Source of the DNA: Setophaga petechia | Lineage: Eukaryota > Chordata > Aves > Passeriformes > Parulidae | Length of the DNA stretch: 64,000 nucleotides | Assembly: GCA_024362935.1 (NCBI GenBank) | Contig: JANCRA010000115.1 | Location: 496,001-560,000, forward strand | Reading direction: 5' to 3' | In this document: positions 44,212-56,159 of the stretch, piece after piece | How positions within the stretch are numbered: position 1 is the stretch's first letter | Layout of the letters: the number at the start of each line of letters is the position of its first letter | Notes under the pieces: model-generated | What the model was told of the DNA's origin: nothing | The model's input: only the letters and a program-made list of their open reading frames with translations | Database searches by the model: none | Program-made: the position numbers and the translations under genes

Positions 44212-46499
44212 TTTTATGTCCTGCTATCTCCATCACACACCTCTAATAGTAGGAAGACTTTCTGCCCGTGGAAGTAAGTGAGAGTGTGTGTGTTCCTTAA
44301 TGTTTGAATCAAGACACACGTCTGCATGCATTTCTAATCTAAGGAGCCTATAGCAGTTACTACAACTATCAATTAGTCAGCAATAGCTCCAGATCCCCAT
44401 GTGCCTGGGTGAACAAAGGTGAGAAACACATGCAAATAGTCCTCCAGCACCTGGGTCACGTACAGGAACTTAGCCAGCAACAAATAATTGCAGCTGTTTC
44501 TGCCTTTTTTCCCTGCTCCTCGCTGGTCGGGATGCAAAGTTCCAGGTTATTAATGTGGAATTGCAGCACAATTAGGCATGGCACTGGATATTTTCAGCCC
44601 AACGACACAATAAAAGGGAATTAAGCTGAGCTGGGATGGGAATAAACGGGGGACTTTAAAGGGTTTAAAGTAAAAGATGCTCTGAGCTGTAGCAGTGCTT
44701 CAGTTTTTAATTTTTTTCTCTTTTTTTGGAGCAATTGTTGCTGAGTTAAAGGATGTAAGATGTATTTGGTCGTTTCATATCTGTTAGATAAGAAACTGAT
44801 TATTGCAGAGGAGACAGAGTGGATGCCTAATTTCCAGAAGTTCAGTCCATAAAGAGGGTAAGCTAAATCTGTTACTATTTTTTTTATTAATTAAGCGACT
44901 GTTACTTCTAAGATCATTTTAAGGGTGTTTTTTCAGATGTTTCAGACTTAAGCCAAACAATTAAGAAGAAAGATACGGTACCTTTTACTCTCTCCTTCTT
45001 CTTAACCTCACAAAAAAAAATGAGCCTCACCTTTAAAAACTGTCAGAGTCAAAACGGACTAAAAAAAAAAAAAGAAACGAAAATAAAAAAACCCTAAAAA
45101 AAATTAAATAAAATAAAATCAAGAGCAATAAAATGCAAAAAGCTCCGAAATCCAGCACCACCCTGACTCCACCACAAGAAAAGACAGAGCTAGGCTGCGA
45201 TCCAGAGAGCATTTCAGAGGTGACAACACAGGCTGGGGACAATGTTATTTACACAGATCTGATCAGAGCGGCCACGGGCTCCAAACTCCAATTGAATTTG
45301 CAGAAATTATCCAGCCCGAACTCCGAAAATGAAGCGGTTTCACAGAGTTTGGGGCTGAGAATAAACATTATTTTTTCCCCCTGCCTTTCTGTAGAATATG
45401 CTCAGAGTCCTGCAAGGCTGCACGAACTCTCTCGTTATTTCCCCTTCTCCTGATCTCAGGATAATTTAGTGACACCAAAGGCAAAATATCCTCGCTGCTT
45501 TTGGGGGCTCGCAGGAACTGAGTTTATTTAGCTTGAGACAGCATAAATTAAAAAAAAATATGAAATTAAATCATCCTCAAATTCAAATCACTAATGAAAG
45601 CAACCCCTCCCCAGCTCCCTCACCTTGTAGGAACAGCCAGTGGCTGGAAGGTTGGAGCTGCTAACGGCACTGAAGGGGCTCAGAATTAAAGGAGAGCTGG
45701 AGGAACAGCCTGAGGAGCCCTGGCTGGGAGCATCCCAGAGCTGAGCCTGAAAATAAAGCAAGAAGGGGCTGGAAAAACCCCGCTGCTCAGTGGGTGCTGT
45801 GCTCTGCCCCAGCTCCATTCCCAAACTTGGGAATGGCAGGAGAGCTGGAGATTCCCAGCGTGAGGAGCAGCACCTGCAGCGGCCGGGCTCTGCATCCCCG
45901 GCAGGACCAGGGAAAACCCTCCCAAAAAAAAAAAAATTAAAAGAAACCCTACAAAAATAATCTCAACCCTCTCGCCGAACAATGAGACCTCAAAAAATCC
46001 ACGTTGGGGAGGGTATTCCATGCAGATAGGCAGGGGGAGGGGGCGGGGGATGAGGACAACATTTCCCATCAGTGCCGTTTATTCCTCAGGCTCGGGGAGA
46101 AAAGGCTTTTCCCCACTTTCATGGGAATTGCTCATCCCGGTCATCGGGCCGGGCTGGCTGCCTGCACGTGTCCAGCTCAGGTGGGAAAGGGCATTTGTTT
46201 AAGGGGTCAGGCAGAGAGTGATCACTCGATGCCTTTCTGGGGGTGAAAAGTGGTTAAATAATAATAAAAAATGGTCATTTCTGTGGTGATCTGCCTGCTC
46301 AAACATTTAGGCACGCGGATCCGGGGATGGGAAAGGGGCTGAGGGAGGAAGATGGTTAAAGCAGAGAGCTGCCTATTCCCACCACGATTTTACATCCAAC
46401 TCTTCCAGCTTTCAGCTTTCTCAACACAGCCCATTCCCATAAAATAAGGCAGCTTTCTTTAAGAATTTAAAAAGCCCCACGCAGATGAATAGACAGCAC

Positions 46500-46559
46500 T
46501 AATCAGATGGAATGTAATCGAATACTCTTCTTCATCTAATCTGCCTGCTCTGTGTAATC
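46500..46559. promoter_or_regulatory. Cluster of four TAATC motifs
   Basis: TAATC occurs at 46500, 46515, 46537 and 46555, all in the same orientation. TAATC(C/T) is the recognition core of K50-type homeodomain proteins (OTX, PITX, GSC class). The block is not tandemly repeated. Function is inferred only from motif clustering. Confidence 0.3.
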
Positions 46560-47749
46560 TCGCTATTCTCCCAGCTCCAGCATTTGTAACAGGCATGACA
46601 TTGATTCCCATCTCGGATAATGTTATTTCAGTGTTTTATTCTTAAATGAGCCCACTAGTTGGGTGGCTGCTTGGCATTCCAAACTCTTCATCAACTTTGC
46701 ACGGCGATCTGGGGGTGTAAGGAGGAGCGGGGCTGCTCCTCTCTCGCTGCTTTTGGAGTGGCTGCATCTCCCAAGCCTCAGAGCCTGGCAGGAATTTTGA
46801 TACAGACAAAAGAACCCGCAGAATTTAACCATGGAACTGCACGGGATCGACAGCAAAAAAAAAAATAAAAATTAAATAAACCCAAATCCCACCAAAGCGC
46901 ATTCGATAAGATCTGCCTGCAGCCAGCAGCTGGGAAAAGCTGAAATCTTTGCACACAGAGCTGGTGGTTTGGGGTTGTTTTTTTTTCTTTTTAATGTTTT
47001 CTAAAATACAGAATGATTTCCTTAAATAAACATTTCGGCAGGGTCCACCTTGGTTTTCCCCAAAGAGAAAGGAAAGCCTGGTGTGATTTTCCAGGGCGAG
47101 CAGGATTCCCAGCGAATCGGACAAATCGTTCAGCAGGGGAATGACAGCAGTGGGGAGAACAAACAAACCCTCTCAGACAAACAAATATATTTGAATGTAA
47201 TAAAAATGTTGACAACCGTTATGTGATTAAAGCAATTGTTTTATTCATTTAAGGCCTCACCATCAGAATAATTTAAAATTAAGTGAGAAACATCAGCCCC
47301 TTGGGTTTTGCAGATGATATTTAATTTGGAGGAATAGTTGTGGGGTTGTCTTTTTTTTTTTTAACATAGCTATTTTCAACGTTGCAAGATAAAGCTCTCT
47401 CTCTTTTTTTTTTTTTTTTTTCTAATTTTATTTTAAGAATAGACCCCATTTAGGATTTCACATTGTAAATCTCCCTATGTCTGAATGCTGTTACAAGGTT
47501 TGACAATGAAAGAATAATTCATGTCAGACAAAAAGAGCCCTTCAATCAGCTTCATGCAGCTTTTCTCCTGCAGGGCTATGCCAAAACGAATGTGGAATCC
47601 TGAACTGAACCATCCATCACATTTCCAGAGTCTTTCAATTAATGACACTGCAATCAGATCGATGGCGTGTAATAAGAAAAGAGCTTTGCATTTCTATACC
47701 TATTAATTCGCTGAGTAACTCCACTGCTAAAACGTGACCAGAAAGGGAA

Positions 47750-49640
47750 GAGAAAAGAAAATTTCATCCTCCTGGAGAGATTTTGGGGGATGTTGAAGCC
47801 ACGCTGGACAAGGCTGGGTGTCACCCCAAGCCCTGCTCAGAGCAGCAATCACACAGGTTTTTTGTTGTTGTTAAAAGCAGCACGGTCTCTCTTGCAGACA
47901 GGTATTTTCTGCTGCTAACAGAGCATTTTTAGGGAGAAATTCTAAAGAGAAGCCTGGTTTTCTTGCAGCCTGGTCCAGGGTGTCCCAGTGCAGGATGTAC
48001 AGCTTCATTTTGCAGAGCAATTCAGTAATTAGCCACCAAATTCCCAGATCACAACATGCAGAAAAGAAAATTTCATCCTCCTGGCAAGATTTTGGAAGCC
48101 ACGCTGGACACGACTGGGTGTCACCCCAAGCCTTGCTCAGAGCAGGAATCTCAGGTTTGTGTCTCAAAAAAACAACAGCTTTTTGTTGTTGTTAAAAGCA
48201 GCACAGTCTCTCTTACAGACAGGTATTTTCTGTTTTCTAAGCAGACACCCCAAAGAGGAGCCTGTTTTTCTTGCAGGGTGGTCCAGGGTATCCCAGGGCA
48301 GGATGTGCAGCCTCATTTTGCAGGGCCAAGGCAGCAATCCAGTAATTAGCCACCAAATTCCCAGGAAAGAAAATTTCACCCTCCTGGTGAGATTTTTGAG
48401 ATGTTGAAGCCACACTGGACAAGGCTGGGTGTCACCCCAAGCCCTGCTCAGAGCAGGAATCACAGGTTTGTTTCTTATTTGTTTCTCAAAAAAACAATAG
48501 GTTTTTTGTTGTTGTTAAAAGCAGCACAGTCTCTCTTACAGACAGGTGTTTTCTGCTGCTAACAGAGTGTTTTCTAAGCAGACACCCCAAAGAGGAGCCT
48601 GTTTTTCTGGCAGGGTGGTCCAGGGTATCCCAGGACAGGATGTGCAGCCTCATTTTGCAGGGCCAAGGCAGCAATCCAGTAATTAGCCACCAAATTCCCA
48701 GAAAAGAAAATTTCACCCTCCTGGTGAGATTTTTGAGATGTTGAAGCCACACTGGACAAGGCTGGGTGTCACCCCAAGCCCTGCTCAGAGCAGGAATCAC
48801 AGGTTTGTTTCTTATTTGTTTCTCAAAAAAAAAATAGGTTTTTTGTTGTTGTTTAACAGCAGCACAGTCTCTCTTACAGACAGGTATTTTCTGCTGCTAA
48901 CAGAGCATTTTTTAGGGAGAAATTCTAGAGAGGAGCCTGTTTTTCTTGCAGGGTGGTCCAGGGTGTCCCAGGGCAGGATGTGCAGCCTCGTTTTGCAGAG
49001 CAATTCAATAATTAGCCACCAAATTCCCAGGAAAGAAAATTTCACCCTCCTGGTGAGATTTTTGAGATGTTGAAGCCACACTGGACATGGCTGGGTGTCA
49101 CCCCAAGCCCTGCTCAGAGCAGGAATCACAGGTTTGTTTCTTATTTGTTTCTCAAAAAAACAATAGGTTTTTTGTTGTTGTTTAAAAGCAGCACAGTCTC
49201 CGTTGCAGACAGGTATTTTCTGCTGCTAACAGAGAATTTTTTAGGGATAAATTCTAAAGAGGAGCCTGTTTTTCTGGCAGGGTGGTCCAGGGTGTCCCAG
49301 GGCAGGATGTGCAGCCTCATTTTGCAGAGCAATTCAGTAATCAGCCACCAAATTCCCAGGAAAGAAAATTTGACCCTCCTGGTGAGATTTTTGAGATGTT
49401 GAAGCCACACTGGACACGGCTGGGTGTCACCCCAAGCCCTGCTCAGAGCAGGAATCACACTGGTTAAAAGCAGCACGGTCTCTCTTGCAGACAGGTATTT
49501 TCTGCATTTTCTAGGGAGGCACCCTAAAGTGGAGCCTGTTTTCCTTGCAGCCTGGTCGAGGGTGTCCCAGGGCAGGATGTGCAGCCTCATTTTGCAGAGC
49601 AATTCAGTAATTAGCCACCAAATAATTCCCAGATCACAAC
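47750..49640. repeat. Long-unit tandem array, about 303-338 bp x 6.5
   Basis: AAAATTTCA(T/C)CCTCCTGG starts units near 47758, 48066, 48368, 48707, 49037 and 49363 (TTTGACC variant). Each contains GCTGGGTGTCACCCCAAGCC, GCAGCACAGTCTCTCTTACA, GTGGTCCAGGGTGTCCCAGG and AATTAGCCACCAAATTCCCA. The last, shorter copy lacks the TTGTTTCTTATTTG segment. A minus-strand frame of 99-111 codons starting MIPALSRAWGDTQPCPVWLQ is kept in three copies, and after an upstream extension in a fourth. No domain is recognisable. Confidence 0.95.
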
Positions 49641-51764
49641 ACACGGAGCTGCCTCACGCAGCGACAGAGCCTCCAACAAAACGAGCTGGGGAGGGGTGAG
49701 GGCAGGCAGGACACACACAAACACCAAAAAACCCTCTACACAGCAGCCCTGGGATAAAATCAGGGTGACCTCATGTTGGTGAAGTGGCAGAAGATATTTT
49801 GGATCGATGACAAAAAATTCTGGAGGCTTTGCTGCCAAGCACATTTCAATTCCCTTCCTGCAGCGCTGGGGGGATTGTCTGCAGAAGCAGGGAGCTACAG
49901 GCAAGGGGAAAGTGCAGCTCACCAGAACACAGGAACGATTAAAAGCAGCTAAATTGCAATTTTTTTCTTCTTTAAAGGTAGATTCTGTGCCTTAAATATC
50001 TGAAAACTGAACTTGAAGCAAGGGGTTTCACCACTGTGGAAGGAAGGAGTGAGACAAGGGTGGATCTCCAGTGGTCAGAGACAAATCTTGGCTCCAGAAG
50101 GATCCCCTTGTATCATCCTGGGCAGGAAACTGGAGGTGAAATGTCCCCAGCAGCCCCAGCCCTTCCTCTGGGCTGGATAATTCTTCAACCTCCAGCCCTG
50201 ACATGAATTTCAGCAGCTTTGGCTCCACCTCAAAGGAAAAGGAGCTGCAGCTGGGATAGGAGATGGACCTGGGTCAAAACCTACAGCAAGACCTTCTTTG
50301 GGGAGCAATAGACTTCCAGGGAGGTTGTGTACTTTGGAAGTGTTCAGAAAAGGAAGAAAAAAAAATTTTATGAGAGAAAACAAGGAATGGAACAACAGGA
50401 AACAAGGGAGGTTTTCAAGGTTCACTTCCCCAAATATCAGAGAGTGCCCTTAAAGGATCATTGCTGGCTTTGCCTCTTGACATCTTTTACGATCAGATTT
50501 CAGCAATTTCGAATTTCAGCAGCCTCTTGAAAATAAAACAATAAAAAAATTCTTAAAAAAAGAAAGAAAGGAAAGAAGACAAGAAGAAAGCTCTGTGAAT
50601 GCTGCAGGTGAATGTGCCCACACAGGGAAGAACCCAGGATGGCAACTGAGAACTCCAGGGCAACAACAGCAAAATGGGACAGTGCCCAGGAGCTGGCTTG
50701 CAAAATAACTGCAACTGCAGCACAGGCTGAGGTGCCCAGACAAAGAACAATAAATAAATAAATCATGTTGCAGCAGAGGCAGTCCCTCTGCAATAAAACA
50801 GGAGAGCTGAATGCAGGCTAAAGAAATCTGAAAAAATGAAATGTGGGATGGGGAGGGGAGAGGCTGGAAGGGAATCTGAATAGGAAGGCAGATGCAAAAT
50901 ATTTATATTGCACACGTATCAGCACATCTCTCTCTGCAGGGGACACAAAGACACCGTGCAGGTGTGTCAGGATCCCACTTTTCTTTTAATTTTAGTTTTT
51001 ATGTGAAGGGTGATATAATATAGATGTTATAATTTATGCTATCATATTTAGAAGGTGTTTTGCCATTCATAAAAAGACTTCTCATTCCTAGAAATCACTC
51101 CACAACCTAAAGAAGATCAACAAGACCATAGAAAACATAAAGCCTCTACAACCTAAACACTTCCTCTAAGCCTCTACACTTCCCTCTCTGTCAATAATTC
51201 CAAATAAATAGCCTTTTGTTGTCATCAAATTTAAAAAAAATATTTTTTCAACATTCCACTCCATGCAGAAGACACTCCCCAATTTACCCTTTCACTCCCA
51301 GCCATCACACTGCAGGGCTCAGTCTGTGCTCAAGGCTCAATAAAGCCCAAATGTGCAGTTGGGACTGAAGGTGCTGCTGCCTCCAGCCACAGTTCCAGCC
51401 CTGGCTGCCCCAGGAGCTCACAGAGCCCCACAGGGCCTGGGCAGCCCTGCCTGCATCTGCCTCCCTCTGCTGCAGCTGCACACACACCTGCACACTGCTC
51501 TTTTCTGGAGTTTTTTTGCTTTTAAAATAGGTTTGGACAAGGTTTTGGGAGGTTTTCTCAGGGTCCTTCTCCTCCTCTCCCTCAAAGGAGTTTGGGGAGT
51601 GATCACTGTAAATTAATTTTAGAGAAGCTTCTCTGTTTGCCTTGCTCAGGGCTGGGGCAAAGGCAACATCTGGGCTTGGGGTGAAACATCTGTCTGCAAA
51701 AACTGTGGGGCCCTGCCAGCACAGCCAGGTACCTCCTGGCTTTTGGACAGACAGACAGAAAAAC
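49641..51764. other. Non-repetitive stretch, no gene recognised
   Basis: No array or mobile element. Purine-rich run at 50555-50590. Open frames are under 155 codons with no recognisable domain. Confidence 0.4.
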
Positions 51765-52998
51765 TCCACCTGGACATCCCAAAGTCAAAAAATCCCCATC
51801 TGGACATCCCAAAGCTAAAAATCTCCACCTGAACTGCCCAAAGTAAAAAATCCCCACCTGAATTGCCCAAAGCTAAAAATCTCCACCTGAAGTGCCCAAA
51901 GTAAAAAATCCCCACCTGGACATCCCAAAGCTAAAAATCTCCACCTGAACTGCCCAAAGTGAAAAATCCCAAGAGAGTAAAATCTCTCCCTGCCCAAAGC
52001 AAAAAATCCCCACCTGAATTGCTCAAAGCAAAAAATCCCCACCTGGACATCCCAAAGTAAAAAATCCCCATCTGGACATCCCAAAGTCAAAAAATCTCCA
52101 CCTGAATTGCCCAAAGCTAAAAATCTCCACCTGAACTGCCCAAAGTAAAAAATCCCTACCTGGACTGCCCAAAGCAACAAATCTCCACCTGAACTACCCG
52201 AAGTGAAAAATCCCAAGAGAGTAAAATCTCTCCCTGCCCAAAGCAAAAAATCCCCACCTGGACATCCCAAAGTAAAAAAACCCCACCTGAACTGCCCAAA
52301 GCAAAAAAATCCCTACCTGGGAATGATCAAAATAAAAAATCCCTATTTAGACATCCCTAAGTTAAAAAATCCCCACCTGGACATCCAAAAGCAACAAATC
52401 TCTACCTGAACTGCCCAAAGTAAAAAATCCCAAGAGAATAAAATCTCTCCCTGGACATCCCAAAGTGAAAAATCCCCACCTGAACTGCCCAAACCAAAAA
52501 ATCCCAAGAGAGTAAAATCTCTCCCTAAACTGCCCAAAGCAGTAAATCCCCACCTGGACTGCCCAAAGTAAAAAATCCCAAGAGAGTCAAATCTCTCCCT
52601 GGACTGCCTAAAGTAAAAAATCCCTACCTGAGCTGCCCAAAGCACAAAATCCCCACCTGGACTGCCAAAAGCATCAAATCTCCACCTGAAAATCCCAAAG
52701 TAAAAAATCCCAAGAGAGTGAAATCTCTCCCTGGACTGCCCAAAGCAAAAAATCCCCACCTGGACTGCCCAAAGCAACAAAACCCTGAAATGCCAAAAGC
52801 ATCAAATCTCCACCTGAAAATCCCAAAGTAAAAAATCCCAAGAGAGTGAAATCTCTCCCTAAACTGCCCAAAGCAAGAAATCCCCACCTGGACTGCCCAA
52901 AGTAAAAAATCCCTTCCTTGAACTGCCCAAAGCAACAAATCCTCACCTGAAAACCCAAAAGTAAAAAATCCCAAGAGAGTACAATCTCTCCCTGCCCA
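51765..52998. repeat. 29-31-bp minisatellite, about 40 copies
   Basis: The unit is CCCAAAGTAAAAAATCCCCA followed by CCTGGACAT or CCTGAACTG, with many single-base variants (GTAAAA, GCAAAA, GCTAAA, GCAACA). A second unit, AAATCCCAAGAGAGTAAAAT plus CTCTCCC, is inserted at irregular intervals (first near 51967, last near 52968), giving a higher-order pattern of roughly 100-250 bp. The plus strand is rich in A and C and poor in G. Open frames on the minus strand (glycine/phenylalanine-rich) follow the repeat. Confidence 0.96.
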
Positions 52999-53565
52999 AA
53001 GCCATGGCCAAGCCCCAGTTTTGGGGCCAGCCCTTTGTCCTGTGCATTTCTGGGAATTCAGCTGCCAGGGTGTAATCCCAGCACTGCAATATTGTTATTT
53101 CTTTGGTTTCTTCTCACTGCAAAGACACTTTCTCCGTGCTCCTGGTGCTCCATGATTAATCCAACAATCACAGGTCAGCATTAAAGCCATCAATGCAACA
53201 AGGGCTCTGCTCCTCAGCCAGCACCTTAAAATGTCCCTGGTGCCTCATCTGGGAACCAACCTCAGCTCTCTCCACATCCAGAGTGCTGCAATTGTCCCTT
53301 TCCAGCTAAATAAAAGCATTTCAATACATTTTTTACAAATAAATATCTGGCAGCATGAGATTGTTGAAAGGTAGATGAGAAAATGACAACCTGAAGGTGG
53401 GTGAGGTCACAGAATTACAGTTGGGTTGGAAGGGACCTTCAGTATCATCCAGGTGCTAAATTATTTGGAGGATGTGCATGGAATTATAAGGTTGGACATG
53501 GTTTAGGTTCTTAAATAAAGGGAGGGACAGATATTAGGACAATTCTGTGATTTCTAGGCACCTCA
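52999..53565. other. Unique spacer with a CR1 scrap
   Basis: 53408-53455 reads CACAGAATTACAGTTGGGTTGGAAGGGACC in pieces, matching the reversed CR1 3' end. The rest is unremarkable. Confidence 0.5.
53408..53455 (-). mobile_element. CR1 LINE 3'-terminal fragment
   Basis: CACAGAATTACAG followed by TTGGGTTGGAAGGGACCTTC and ATCATCCAGGTG is a short reversed CR1 terminus. Confidence 0.78.
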
Positions 53566-54352
53566 ATGGGACAGGGAATGACAATGGGATGAGGAGTCAA
53601 AGCCCAGGGTGGGGTCAAGATCATCCCAGCTTCCTATTCCTCACCATGCCACAAAATTAAAAAATCCCTGAAGTTTTGCTCTGGGCTGTCTCCACATCCT
53701 GCCCTCACCCCTGGTAAAACAATGGAATCCCATCCCCAAACAGTGGCAGCTCCCAGGTTTGATTTTCCAGGCTGGCCCAAAGGGACTCTGATCTCTGGGG
53801 CCACTCCTGCTCCCAGTTTACACCAAAATGCATTAAACTGGAATGACAATGGGATGAGGAGTCAAAGCCCAGGGTGGGGTCAAGATCATCCCAGCTTCCT
53901 ATTCCTCACCATGCCATGAAATTAAAAAATGCCTGAAGTTTTAGTCTGGCTTCTCCACATCCTGCCCTCACCCCTGGTAAAACAATGGAATCTCATCCCC
54001 AAACACTGGCAGCTCCCAGGTTTGATTTTCCTGGCTGGCCCAAAGGGACTCTGATCTCTGGGGCCACTTCTGCTCCCAGTTTACACCAAAATGCATTAAA
54101 CTGGAATGACAATGGGATGAGGAGTCAAAGCCCAAGGTGGGGTCAGGGTCATCCCAGCTTCCTATTCCTCACCATGCCATGAAACTAAAAAATCCCTAAA
54201 TTTTGCTCTGGGTTTTCCCCACATCCTGCCCTCACCCCTGGTAAAACAATGGAATCTCATCCCCAGACACTGGCAGCTCCCAGGTTTGATTTTCCTGGCT
54301 GGCCCAAAGGGACTCTGATCTCTGGGGCCACTCCTGCTCCCAGTGACACCAA
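53566..54352. repeat. 263-bp tandem array, 3 copies
   Basis: AATGACAATGGGATGAGGAG starts copies near 53577, 53841 and 54105. Units end with GCTCCCAGTTTACACCAAAA. Copies differ at few positions over 263 bp. The 65-codon plus frame in each copy is repeated with it and is not called. Confidence 0.95.
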
Positions 54353-55082
54353 AATGCAGCTCCCAGGCTGGACCAGCCCATCCCAGGGTGCCCCAGACCA
54401 GCTCAGCTCCCCAGGCCCATCTGGAGCAGGATCAGGACACACCTGAGGGGAGGGAGAGGCACAAAAATAAATTTATTTATTTATTTATTGCCCTCCCTCA
54501 ATGTCCCTGCTGGGATCTCTGCTCAGAGCCACAGGGCTTGGGGTGGGGATAACCCAGTGGGGTTATTTCTCCTTCTGGAGGGGTGGAAAACTGAACCACA
54601 GCAGGATTCCCAATGAAATGTGGAGCCTGCTCATCCTGAGAGCAAGAACCAGCACCCCACACAGCCTCAGAGTCCATCCTCAGCCAGCAGCAATTAGCTG
54701 TTCCCTCATCAGCAGCGTGCCCTGTCATTTAGTACATAAAAATATTTTAGTCAGGCCAACTTGGTTTTAAAAAGAATATTTTTCTATTTTTTTATTTCAA
54801 AAGTTTTGCCTAGAGATGCTAGAAAGATTTTCAGAATGATGAGCTCTACTTAAAAACACACAAAAAACCCCAATCAGCCTCTGGGTCTTTATCTGCATCT
54901 TCCAGCTACTAAACTTTTAAATTCTGGGCATTATACATTTGGAGCTGACACTGTACTCATGATTTTTATGCAAAATGATTGAGGGAATCTCCCCACACGA
55001 GTGAAACACTTCTAAGAAACTCATTTTTAAGTGGTTCAGATCATCCCATCTCTGGACCTGCCCCCTACTCTTCAAAGGTTAA
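54353..55082. other. Non-repetitive spacer
   Basis: Contains an ATTT microsatellite at 54465-54489. No gene seen. Confidence 0.4.
54465..54489. repeat. ATTT microsatellite
   Basis: AAATAAATTTATTTATTTAT-type run of about 25 bp. Confidence 0.9.
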
Positions 55083-55690
55083 GCAGATTCCCGATTTCTA
55101 AATATTTACATCTACATTCCTAATACTTACAACCATTCCTAATTTTTAGATATTTACATCTACATTCCTAATATTTACAACCATTCCTAATTTTTAGATA
55201 TTTACATCTACATTCCTAATACTTACAACCATTCCTAATTTTTAGATATTTACATCTACATTCCTAATACTTACAACCATTCCTAATTTTTAGATATTTA
55301 CATCTACATTCCTAATATTTCCAACCATTCCTAATTTTTAGATATTTACATCTACATTCCTAATATTTACAACCATTCCTAATTTTTAGATATTTACATC
55401 TACATTCCTAATATTTACAACCATTCCTATTTTTTAGATATTTACATCTACATTCCTAATACTTACAGCCATTCCTATTTTTTAGATATTTACATCTACA
55501 TTCCTAATATTTAGAACCATTCCTATTTTTTAGATATTTACATCTACATTCCTAATATTTACAACCATTCCTAATTTTTAGATATTTACATCTACATTCC
55601 TAATACTTACAACCATTCCTAATTTTTAGATATTTACATCTACATTCCTAATATTTGCAACCATTCCTAATTTTTAGACATTTACATCTC
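55083..55690. repeat. 48-bp AT-rich minisatellite, about 12.5 copies
   Basis: The unit is ATATTTACATCTACATTCCT followed by AATA(C/T)TTACAACCATTCCT and AATTTTTAG. Copies are highly uniform. Recurring variants are ACTTAC or ATTTAC, and CCTAA or CCTAT. The first copy has CGATTTCTAA and the last has GACATTTAC, marking the array edges. Confidence 0.97.
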
Positions 55691-56016
55691 CACCTCTCCA
55701 AGTGCGCAGCCCTTGGATGAGGAGCGTGAGGATTTCCTACAGGGCTGTGGAGCCCAAAACTGACAAAACTTTAGAATTTCCTCAGATATTTGCAAATAAT
55801 AAATTTCCAAAGCCTTGGCCCGTGTTTTAACTGTTGTCCCACACAACTCTCTATTGGAATAGGATCCCAATATTACAGGGTGGGACGTGCCTGGGCTCTT
55901 CTGCTGGACCAGAGGTGGCAGCTGTGGTGCTCCACCTCAGAGACACCTTTGGCTGGCTGGAAATTGCAGCTGGCACTTGGGACAAGTCCAGGCCTGCAGG
56001 AACTCAGCTTTACCTG
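55691..56016. other. Unique spacer left of the LTR
   Basis: No gene or repeat recognised. Confidence 0.4.
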
Positions 56017-56084
56017 TGGTTGAAAGGCTTTGGGCGAGGTGAAGATGAAAAGGAGAGGATTTTGCCGGAGGGTTAATCCAGAGT

Positions 56085-56090
56085 TTTATT
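56085..56090 (-). terminator. AATAAA polyadenylation signal of the LTR
   Basis: The minus strand reads CCTGGAATAAAACTCTGG. It lies 69 bp before the proposed LTR 3' end. Confidence 0.55.
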
Positions 56091-56159
56091 CCAGGGTCAC
56101 AGAGCTCTGATTCTCTGATTCTTGAACAGCTTCAACAGAATGGGGCCCACATGGGCCCA

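Larger units (their letters stand above)
43311..47749. other. Longest array-free block, no gene recognised
   Basis: About 4.4 kb with homopolymer and dinucleotide runs but no minisatellite, LTR or CR1 detected. CpG is moderately enriched at 45130-45340 and 45870-46330 (for example GCAGCGGCCGGG, CATCGGGCCGGG) compared with the rest of the window. TAAT-type motifs are frequent at 44330-44640, 46490-46640 and 47210-47710. The plus frame 43838-44281 (147 codons) crosses the GA, poly(A) and CT runs and is not credible as a gene. Confidence 0.45.

Noticed and set aside
43838..44281. 147-codon plus frame ending just before GTAAGTGAG, which resembles a coding exon with a donor site
   Set aside because: It crosses AG, poly(A) and CT simple repeats that make Arg-Glu, Lys and Ser-Leu runs; the donor lies beside a stop and no domain is present.
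47750..49640. Array unit as a tandem series of LTRs
   Set aside because: Units lack TG...CA ends, an AATAAA at a fixed place and target duplications.
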